Origin: Corbicula japonica | Lineage: Eukaryota; Mollusca; Bivalvia; Venerida; Cyrenidae | NCBI GenBank assembly: GCA_038501625.1 | Contig: JAZAYU010000116.1 | Location: 1,921,914 to 1,985,913 of the forward strand | Reading direction: 5' to 3' | Length of the DNA: 64,000 nucleotides | Part shown: piece after piece, positions 47,401 to 59,400 of the stretch | Layout of the letters: every line of letters starts with the position of its first letter | Position numbering within the stretch: position 1 is the stretch's first letter | The notes under the pieces: generated by a model | What the model was told of the DNA's origin: nothing | The model's database searches: none | What the model saw: the letters and a program-made list of their open reading frames with translations, nothing else | Position numbers and translations under genes: made by a program

Positions 47401-50400
47401 CTCTGCTTCTGTTTTAACCGATATAAACATGGTGTCAATGCCTTCAGGCATGTTTGAAAATGTCCTGGGTATCTAATATACATTACAGTGTCAAAAATCA
47501 TGTGTCGAATACCACAAATATAATAATTTCAAAAGTATGGAAGATACTCACAAAATGTTAACCCTAACCCTACAAATTGTTTTATCAGATATCAATTTTT
47601 TTATCTCAATACTGTTGTAACACGTAATTTTGCGGGCACAAAGTTTTGCACAAAAGCCATAAATGATATATTTGCTTGGACCTAAATTCACACAATTGTA
47701 TTTTTCTATAAAGACTTTGTTACATGGTGTTATTTTGCACGGGTTTCAAATCCAGGGCTTTTTCAGTTGTTTTTTTTCGGGGGGGGGGGGGGGGGTGGGG
47801 GTGGGGGGGGGGGGGGAAGGCCCATGTCCAAATGGGGAATTTTTTCACGGTATATATGTATATACATACATTAATTTTTTATTGTAGTTTTCACAGATTA
47901 TTTATCATCAAGAAACAATTTTTGGAATTTGATAAGTCTCTTGATTAAAAGGTTTCTCGTTTTTTTTTTGTTTCTGTGTTACAGGCAAAAGGTATCTCAG
48001 TCTGTTAAAATGGTTTTTTTTTCTTGAAATTGGAAAAAGTCTGGCATTGGGAATAGGACTCAGTATCGGTCCCGTGAGACTAGCTGAAAAAGCCATGATA
48101 TCGTGCATTTTTCTAGCGCAAAATATGTGAAATTTAAATGCACGTAAAACAACATGATACCAGAGTAGAGACGTGTCCTGCTACTTACCAATTTTCAAGG
48201 ACCTTTTGTCTGTCATCAATAAATTTGAAACCTTTAAATCTCTGAAAAAGAAAAAAAAACATAAAAACAATATAATGTTTTTTTATTGTACTAGTGATTC
48301 TGACCCCTAATAAGTTGTGCTATCAAACCAAATTACGATCTTTAAAATGAAAGCATGAGAGGGCTAAGTAAACCGATGTGCTTTCATCGTCTTTGGCTTC
48401 AAAATTATTAACCTTAGGAACTAAAGAACTTGAAACAGGTTATCTACTAAATTCTTCATATTTGGGCATCAAAATTACCAATACTTGTTTGTCCATATCC
48501 ATAAATGCCTCTCTTAGGGGCAGGGCAGAACGTTAAAACTCGAAAAACAAAACAACATATTCTCATCACCAACCAATACTTAGCACAAAAACCAAATTCA
48601 GCTGCCCATACACAGGTATTTTTTCCGGTTGATTTTATTGATGATATTCGGTCATGTTTCTAATTGCAAAACCATATACTTTTGTGCAAATTGAGAAGAA
48701 AAAATGCCCAACTGAATCAAAACAAAACATTCTGATGAAAAGCAACACAATCTGCATCACTTGTTTCTTTAACCCAGTAATTATTAAGAATTTTAAATAG
48801 GTGTGGCAATGATGAGAAAAACAGCAGATAACAGTAAAACTTTTTATATCCCAAAGATGCTAAAAAAAATTCTCAATTTCTGTAAAAATGACTCAAACTT
48901 TTCCAATTCCTGGGGTATGGGTCGTATTCCTAAAATGATGAAAAAAGGCCCTGATACAGTAAACTTTGCACAAGGTTATAAAACTGAGTTTGGAAACCAG
49001 TCTCAAATCTCAAGCATCTGATTGGCTGAAATGGCGACTGGTCGCCATTTCAGCCAATCAGATGCTTGAGATTTGAGACTGGTTTCCAATCTCAGCTTTA
49101 TAACCTTCAGCCCTTATATTATTATGTGTTGATTAGTTTTCAAGGATTTTGTAGTTGGAGACAACCAGACATTCAAATACCTGAACAAATACCTTAATCT
49201 GCTCTTTATGTTATTTGCTTTTTCATTTTACCTCATTATTATCACTTTTAAGTTCTTTTAAGTTTTAATCAGGAAATAGCTAAATAACATCCCCATTAAA
49301 TACATGTAGCTATTATAAAGCTATTCATGATGAAGTTTTTTAATGGTTTTCCTGAAAAAGATTTCAGGAAAACCATTAAACAACTTCTTCATGAAATAGT
49401 TTTTTTCTAGCAGGAAATCCATTAAATTCCATTTCTGTAACATTAAACATTCGCAGAATTAAAGGATTTTTAATCAATTCAAACAGCCTAATCTTTGCTA
49501 GTGATTGTTTGGACTTTTACTTTACAAAATTGTTTTCCAGCTGATCATTCCAAGGCAGTAAACCCAACGGCTTTTTTGTTAACCCTTTCCTTCATATATA
49601 CACATTTTTACACATGTGTTACCAGTGTAGATCCAGATCAGCCAGCACATCCTGATAAGATGGCACAGATGTGCCTGCTGATCTGGATCTACACTGTTTG
49701 CCATAAAGCCATAAAGGTGTGTATAGGGAGGAAAATGTTAATTGTTTGTGTTGTCTTGTTTGAAATTTATATTCTTATAAACCCATGCTCTCGTTTCCTC
49801 CCTACCTTATAGCTGCATGGGGAGGCTGCGTTTTCTGAGTGTGGCGATTCCTGATATGCACATTTCACTTTTTATATAACTGTGAATGCATTTTGTTCAT
49901 TGGCATGAAAATTTATGGTTAACGGTAAAACAGATTTTTCATAGGTTCTTGAATTAGCAGTTTTCTTTTTTTTTCACAACCTATCGTTTATTTCTTTGGG
50001 GGATTTAACCCTTTCCTCCATATATACACATGTGTAATTAGTGTAGATCCAGATCAGCCGGCACATTTGTACCGTCTGATCAGGATATGCACTGGAATCA
50101 TTTTGGTCAGAAATAACCTAACAAATCAAAAAGCGAACAGTGCAGATCCTGATCAGATGACAAGGATGTTTGGGTTGAGCTGGATCTACACTGTTCGCCC
50201 ACGCAATAAAGGTTTATCTATGTAGGAAAGAGTTAACTTTGTGGATCCATCTACCCACAAAACCCACAAAAATTAGTACCCCACTAATTCAAATCAATTA
50301 ACAGTACATGTATTTCAAAAAATTTGAAGGTGGATACTTAGATTTCAGTAGATTAGAAAAAAGACAAAACTTTTAAAAACTTGGTTATTTGAATTTTGTA

Positions 50401-53400
50401 ATTTTGAATCAGTTCTTCACCATATTTCTGCATACACTTTGTAATCCATGCAACCAAAAAGAAGCAGTTTCTGCATTATTCATGTTTTATTTATGACACA
50501 ATTGGTTTTGCACATCCATATTTAAACTAATTCAGATTTTCTTTAGAAAGAAAAACTAGATAACTTGGTTGTGAAACTTGCTTAGAAAACTCCAGCAAAA
50601 ATTTGATTTTGGCTGAAATGATTATCATTTTAAATATTAATATATCAGTATCATTACTTAAACACAATTTACTGATGGTGGACTATAATATGAACTAAGG
50701 CACTGCCTCAATGCGAGCTCTAGAGCAAAACTCTTTTATTCAAGAAAATTTTTTAACTTGCTGCTTCTGAATGACTTGAAACATCTTGATAAACCAAAAT
50801 GTAACAAAAACGCTTTTATTTAGGTTGTTACACTTTAGCAACAAGCAATGCATTTTACTGTCTTTACTCTGATTATAACACTTCAAAAATTAAAATTTTG
50901 TAGATTTCCTTCAGGCCGCCTTGGTAGCTTAGCTGATAGCCCAACAAATTGTGCGCAACAATGGCTTTTCTATATACGATGTCCGCCCTTCGCGCAGAAC
51001 CCAGTTAGCATTCAAATCAAGGCGGAAAATTTTCCTGCTATGTCTATATTTCAGCGATAAGAATCCTTGTCGCAACTTTTGACGCTTCAAATAGCTTTTT
51101 TAAACCTTATATATCTTTAAAAGAATTACATACCTTAAAAGCTAATTCTAATTAGAATCAATATATATGATACTTTTTCAAAAACTTTTTTGTTTATTAT
51201 GAAACAAGAAATATCTTTTAAAAAAGATAAACGGCGTTGATGGAAAAGATTTTTATATATAAGAAAGAAAGAAATAAAGAGCGTGCAAAAATTTCGTCTG
51301 GTGATAATACGTCGATTAAAGAAGAATGTCTAACACTAACTGTACATTTATTCAGTTTCAATAAAATAAATCTTGTGGAGTTAGTACTAATGACGAATAA
51401 ATCTTATTAAAATACAATAAATGAAAATAATAACAACTTGTTACAAGAGCGAAATCTACCAACTTTTACGTAAATTAACTTTTAAAAAAGTGTCCCTCCC
51501 GAGTATTGTACCTGGAGCCTCCGCTTGAGAGGCGAGTGTGATAACCACTACACCAACGGGTTTGGAATATCTGGACTTGAAATTAACAATCAGTATCAAA
51601 GGAACTAGAAAGGAACCAGTAAGAACCAGAAATATCTGCACTTCTCTGTCGTTTTACACTGTGTATTGTACTCGAGTGTTGACCTGACACCCATGAATAT
51701 TCCATATAAAATCGTATTTAAGCCATCAATTGACTTAACTGGTTTTTTATACCGTAAATATCTTTTTCTCCAATACAATTATCGCTTTTAAAAACGAAAA
51801 TGCCCGAACATATAAGTGCCATGTAAATACTAACACACAATATAAAAATCGTTACGGTAATCATTACCGAGACCCACTAATAACCAATCAAAATAATCTA
51901 TTTGATTTTCCCGCTGCTTAATAAGTTTTATTTACAATATTTCATTGGTCGAAAAACTAGGTCAAAAGTGAGCTTAGACAGCTAACGCCGAAAAAATCCC
52001 TTATAAACCTCAACACGTCAACAGTTTTTATGTTGCACCGCTTAAAGTCTATCTGACTGTAGTGTATCGATTTATGAAAGTGACGCTTTCATTGGTTATT
52101 ACGTTAAAATCTACATGTAAACGGCGTAAACAATACTAGGTTAAAACGTTTTTGGAATCATTTTTTTATTTTATTGATATTTTAGAGACTATTTATGTTT
52201 TATAACAACAAATGAACATGGTAGTGCTTAAATTTTCAAGTGGCAGTGAAAAAATGGGAATTTAAATCGGGTCGATTTTAACCACAGTTTTGATCCTAAC
52301 TGCTTGAGACGTAAATGACAGACGTCTAAAAAAGTCAGTATGATAATGGGTCTTTACTTGGAGTCGAATTATTGAGACTACTTAGCTGACAGAGCATCAC
52401 TATGAAAAACTGGATCTACATTGTAAGGTTCAAGTCCTGGTCAAGGCTATTCTTTCCAACCCAAAACTACCACATAAATATTAATATGTAAACAAAATAG
52501 TCCCTCCTGCTTTCACACTCGGGGCTTGGGACCCGACGATGGTGCAGTTTCCTATTTTGTTTTGGTTCTTCTTTTATGTACAAGCCTTAAGCTAATATTA
52601 AAATGCTGGTAACACCACCATTGCTAACACAGAATAACACGTGATAATAATCTAATTATACTGATATACTGGAAACATCAAAAATAGTATTATTAAAAAA
52701 TCTTTGCATGAAGGTTCCCATTTCAGGCATGACTGCATCAAAATAGGCATATGTTACAAACAAAATGCACGATAGACAATATATTGGACGCACACAGATA
52801 CAACGTAAACTATTGGACGCACGATACCGTTGCACAAAATTCAGTAAATGTTTCTGGCATATGAAAAAGGTATACAGTCAAACCTGTCTTAAGCAGCCAC
52901 CTGCGAATAGCAACCACCTGTCTTAAACAGCCAGTTTGAAGATGTCCTAAACTGACATTTGTTCTAATGTTTACCTGTCTTAAGCTGCCATCTGTCTTAA
53001 ACAATATCCACTTTTTGTCACTCCCTCGGGTGGCTGCTTAAGACAGTAGACTGTAATTATTAAAAAACATACCGCTAATGATGATTCCTGGTGTTTGTAA
53101 ATCCATTGTACAATGACTCAATGAGGGTATAAAAATATGTCTGTAATTATCTTACAATATAATAGATTGTACTGCGCTTTGCAAGTGATTGAGAAATTAA
53201 ATCTAAATATCACTTATCAGTTTGGATTTTTTTAACAAAGGCATTTCGCCTTGTTCTTTAGTCGATATCACATTTTGACAGTCAAAATAACGTTTGAGAA
53301 CTTCCCTGCTCTGTTTCAATTGCGATGACGTCACGCATTGCCTCACAAAAGAGAGATCAATACAGTAACTGTAAACAATAGCAGCACGCAATAGGAAATT

Positions 53401-56400
53401 TAAATTTTGCGATTGTAAGCAGCAAACTGGATATCAGTTTGAAAGAAAAATCCAGGAATTTGCAGCACAGGACTTTTCGTATTTCGCAAAACAGGTATTA
53501 ATTTTAAGATTTGTTAAAAAAAATCGCATCTTTTAGACATATCTATACTATTGAGCTGTAGAAATCTATATAAAAAAGTCACAATCTTCTGGAATATCAT
53601 GAACAGCAAAATTCTCATTGTTTATGTGCAAAAAATCTTTTGTTCAGTTGTTTTTTTCAACACATTTCCATTTTGTATTTTGCCTTTTTTGGTCACCTCA
53701 GTCTGAGGAAAATGAAATTATTGATCGTTATTAAAAATGTCAAAATGCATATTTTTGATTGTCAGTGACCAGGAAAAGAAGAATTAATTACACGTATTTC
53801 AGACTTCCTGCAAGTTGAAAAAAGTGTCAGACATTTTGGGCGAATCGTTATGGGGCGAATCGCCTAATATTGGAAAATGTAAACAAAATGCTTATGCACT
53901 GCAGAACCGAGAGTGAGAAACAATGGGTCGACGTTTCGCTATTATTTGACAAACAGGTGTACAAATATAATATAATCTACCTCAAAGCATTCAAACAGAT
54001 CTGTCTGGAAGTCTAAATCGCTAAGTTTACTGGTAGTCCAGTCAATTTATATTTTGACCTCAAACTAATTGCAAAAGTTATGTTCACAGTAAAAAAATAT
54101 CAGTTATACTTTAAAATTACTATAGCAAAAAGTCTAAGAAAATCTAATAAGGGGAAATGAAAAAATAAGACATTTTATTTTACCGAAAATTGTAAAAAGA
54201 AACATTACCCGTTTGGCTTGCCATACCATACAAAGCGTTTGACTTACGCGGATCGATCCGTCTGTTGTTTAGATAGTAAACATGGCAAAAATGACAAATA
54301 ATCGGCATAATCTCAATAAATAAGGTAAGTTAGTGCCTTCTTACGATTATTTTTATAAAGAATTTAGTAAGAAATGCTTCCAGTTTGTTTTATAAAAGCT
54401 TTTTTGTATCTGCTTAAATATTGTAATACATTTTCGCGAGGTAAATGAAAAGCCAAGAACGCTGCCAAATAAGTGGTTATTAATGAGAAAAATACATGTT
54501 TTTGGTCATTTCATATAAGGTTTGATCTTTTTGATGGCCCTCCTATCGCTAAAATGTTATAAAAAGTTATATAAAGAGATCAATAATCGGCCACGAGACG
54601 CCGACGATTTTTTGACTATGGAAGTCCGTTTTAGCAAAAATTACGTATCTTCTTTATACATCTTCGTTCTTATAAAAGGACTGAGATTTGTATAAAATAT
54701 CAAATAAAAACGTTGTTAAGGATTTCAGATGGTAATATATATTTGTCAGAGAGTTAAACCGAAGTCCATCCGTTTTGCATTTGTTCTAATTGTAAATCTG
54801 AATCTTGTTATGAATGTGTAGTTTACTCGAACCATATTGGAGTTATGTTCAAAAGACCTATTGTTTACTTTCTGACATTGTAACTTAAGAAAATAAAAGC
54901 TTATCTTATTGTATTTCTATGAAAAAAATCTGATAATTAAAATAAACGTGGGTTATCTTAAACTAAGATCCTAAAAAACTATCACTGAACTATTAAAATA
55001 TTAAAAAATTAATATTTAAACGTAATTTTATTTTCAGTACTTTCTAATTTCAGAATGGATTTACCAAGTGGGCTATGCAAAATTTGTAACCTTATCCTAG
55101 ATGACTCCAAAACAACAGTACGACTCACGCAAAAGGGATGTGATGGCATAAACACTGCAAGTGAAAAACGAAAAGATTGTATATTTACCGTACCTGGTCA
55201 GTTTGTTCATGCTGAATGTAGAAAGAAGTACTGTAACCCGAATGTAATTGCTCGTGATGCCAAAGAACAACAGGAAGCACCCGCAGTTTATTCAAGATCT
55301 ACGAGATCAAAAAATGAGACATTTATGTTTAAAGAAAACTGTTTGTTTTGTGGTCAGTTTGCCAAGTGTGACGGGAAAAAACGAAGCTATGATGTATATC
55401 CTGTAAGAACATTAGATTTTCAGAAAAGAATCTTAGACATTTGTTCTACTAGAGGAGATGCTTGGGCTCAAAAAGTGTCAGCTAGAATAGAATTTGCTGC
55501 TGATTTACCTGCAGTAGATGCTGTATACCACCAGACGTGCAATGTCAATTTCAGGACAAATAAAGATGTTCCTAAGTATTTCCAACCTGATCTCGAAAAA
55601 ACGCAGACACGTGGTAGACCAACAGACCAGGATGCATGCATAGCATTTATGAAAGTAATTGAATACTTAAAGGAAAATGACAATGAACAAATAACTATTT
55701 CAGATCTTGTGGACAAAATGAAGGAGATGTGTGGAGAAAGAGCTTATAGTTCATCATACACAAAACAAAAGTTAGTGGAACACTTTGGTGACTCAGTAAT
55801 AATAACAGAAATAAACGGCAAGCCTAATGTTGTCACTCTTAGGCAAACTGCATCCACCATTTTGCACGACTTTTACTGTCAACGTAAATCAGACAACCCA
55901 GAGAATGAGAAAGTAAAATTAATAAAAACTGCAGCAAAACTGATAAAGAATGACATCAAATCCGTCGATACAAATAAAACTGTATACCCCAATCCTCATG
56001 ACATTTCGTCTATTGAAGCCAATAAACAGTTCATACCAGATAGTTTGGTACAATTGTTGCGAGATTTGTTCAGTGAAAAAGATGCTGATACCAAAGTTTG
56101 CTCTATAGGCCAAGCAATAATGCAGGCCTCACGTCCAAGAATAATGATTGCTCCATTACAGCTGGGACTTGCAGTGCAATTACACCACCACTTCGCCTCA
56201 AAATACCTGATTGATATATTGAACAGCTTAGGATTTTGTGTTTCGTATTCTGAAGTCCAAATGTTTGAATCTAGTGCCGCTGTTTCAAACAAAACAGATA
56301 TTGAAAATTTTCAGAACGACATGTTCATCCAATATGTTGCAGACAATGTAGATCATAATCTTCGAACTCTTGATGGGCACAATACATTCCATGGTATGGG

Positions 56401-59400
56401 CATGATTGCATGTGTAACACCTGGGAACTTTGGCAATAAAGCTATTATACGGCAAGTTGTTTCTTCAGATGATCTTATCTCTGCTGGAAAAATAGATATT
56501 TCATATTATCGTCCACCAGAAGCAACACAATTGTCAATTAACCTTTTGGAGCTAAATAGCTTTAAAGTGTCAGACGACAGCATCAAAATTGCTTTCCTTG
56601 CGCAGGTGACTTGGCCGCTTAGAAAACCAGGCCCAGAATGGTCAGGCCTTATGCAGATGGTGAGGAAGGGGGACTACCCTGGAAAATCGTCTGTCGTGTT
56701 CCTACCAATGATTGATATGGACCCAAGTGATATGTCTTGCATTTACACAACTCTCAAATACATCAGTAGCCATGCTTACCAGTACAGACAAACAGCTATT
56801 GTAACATTTGACCAGCCATTGTATTGGAAAGCAGTGACTGTGATTTCAAGTGAAAATGACAGTAGTTCACTCAAAGGCATTGTTGTGCGAATGGGTGGTT
56901 TTCATTGCATGATGAGCTACCTTGGTTGTATTGGTCAGCTTATGTCAGGCTCGGGATTGAGTGACTTGTTAGAAACAGTTTATGCACAAAATGTTATCCC
57001 ACACATGATGAGTGGAAAAGCTGTGTCAAGAGCACTTAGAGGCCATTCACTTGCAACCAATGCTTTAAATGTTCTCTTGATACGCCAGTGTTCAGAGACC
57101 TCCCAACCTATTGATGCCAACAATAATGATGAAGTCATGGAAATGAAAGATGAATGTGACAATAATGCACTGAATGATTTAGTTGTTCTGTATGAAAAGC
57201 TATCTTCTGGTGAAATTTCTGTTGAGGATGTATACAAGAATGATCTTCTTGATGACTTCTTTAAATCATGGTTATATACAAAGCAGAATCTCTTACAATA
57301 TCCAACTGCAGCACTGTGGATCCAGTATCTAGAAATGATGGATATACTACGCAAGTTTATAACAGCAGAACGAACTGGGAACTGGGAGCTGAGTTTGCAA
57401 TCATTGAGTGAAATGTTGCCTTTTTTTGCAGCTGCAGGCCACAATATGTACCTAAAGTCTGTGTATTTTTATTTGCAATGCATGCAAAACCTCCATGAAA
57501 GTCACCCTGATGTATATCAAGCATTCATGAAAGGTTACCACGTAGTACGCAGAAGTGACAGATACTGGGCAGGATTATCAACAGACCTTGTGATTGAGCA
57601 AGTCTTGATGCGTTCAGTCAAAACTACAGGAGGAATGACTCGTGGAAAAGGACTTTCAGAAAGTCAGAGAGCTCAATGGTTATTGTCAATGCCTTCATGT
57701 GTTGAAGTTAACAATGCCATGCAGTTATTTTGTGAGAAGGAATTTCAGACCAGTTCACAGCATAAAGAACTAGGCAAATCCCGAAATGAAAGAGACCTCA
57801 AAGATACCAAGATTTTATTGTCCTTCTTAGAAGAACGGAATCCTTTTCGTGAAGATCCTCTTCTGTTCAACATCGAAACTGGAGTAACATCAGATTCCAC
57901 AGTAAATGCACATCAGGCAAAGATTGTAGGAAACAAGGTCGTGCAATCAATGATAGGACAAAACGTTTTTGAAATTAGTTTCAAAAAGAGTCAGAAGGCA
58001 GTAACTTTAGATGCAGCACAACAGCTCAAAGTTGACAATGATATTATTAAAGTTGACCCTCAGTTACTTTTTCAAAGAATGACAGCAGCAGCACAAAGGT
58101 TTATAGAAGATATGCCAAGTGTGTTTTCTTATGAATTGTGCAGTGTACCATCATCTTTATTTGATACAACAGGACTAATGAGAAAGTCTCAGAAATCACT
58201 CCTGGCAGATGCTATATGGGCACTTGGAGATTGCAGTGTTGTTGAACTACTTGAAACGGACACGTACATGTATGTCATTGATGGTGGTTCCCTTCTGCAT
58301 CATGTTCCATGGAAAGTAGGGATGTTGTTTTCAGAAATTTGTGATTCTTACTTCCACTACATCTCTTCTAAATACCCCAATGCACTGATTGTATTTGATG
58401 GATACCAGTCTGGCCCAACAACTAAGGACTCAGCACATGTGAGACGTAACCATGGTGTCACCAGTACAAAAGTTTACTTTACAAAGTCTACACCTCTTGC
58501 AACAAGAAAGGAGAAGTTTCTAGGAAATTCAGAAAACAAACAAAACTTTATTTTCATGCTAAGTGAAAACCTGGAAGAGAAAGGATATGGTGTCGTTCAT
58601 GCAAATAGTGATGCTGATGTTTTGATAGTGAAGTCTGCTATGGAATTAGCTGATACAAGAGATGTTGTAGTTATTGGTGAAGATACAGATATCCTTGTGC
58701 TTTTGTTGTATTACATAAACTCACATCACAAGCATGTAATATTCAAATCAGCCCATAAGCAGAAAACATCTAAATCAGTTCGTGTCTGGGATATAAACAA
58801 AACCAAGCATGTTCTTGGTCAGGCACAGTGTAAAATATTGCCAGTTGTTCATGCATTAACTGGGTGTGATACAACTTCACAGATGTTTGGAATAGGCAAG
58901 GGATCAGCACTGAAGAAATTTATGTCTGATGAGCAACTTGTTGCCCTTGCCAATGTTTTTCTGACACAGTCCAAAAAGGAAAATATAATCAATTGTGGGG
59001 AGCAAATTCTTGTTCTTCTATATGGTGGATTACCGTTGGAAGGTCTAGACTTGCTACGTTTCCGGAAATTTACTACGAAAGTAATGTCAAGTTCTATCTA
59101 CGTTCAGGTGCAGACATTACCCCCCACATCCGCAGCTGCCAAGTACCACAGTTTACGTGTGTATTACCAAGTTCAAGAATGGATAGAACAAGACACAAAA
59201 CTGCTACCTATTGAATGGGGGTGGAAACTGACAAACGATGTGCTGATGCCTCTGAAAACTGATCTTCAAGCTGCACCAGATAATCTGCTTAACATGGTCA
59301 GATGTAAATGTAAACAGAACTGTGACTCGAGAAGGTGTACTTGTAGAAAGAATGGACTAGAATGTTCCTCAGGATGTTCTGAATGTAGGGGTTTAAGTTG

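Noticed and set aside
51495..51562. Functional tRNA gene on the minus strand
   Set aside because: The A box is good, but the acceptor and T stems do not pair and the B box is degenerate.
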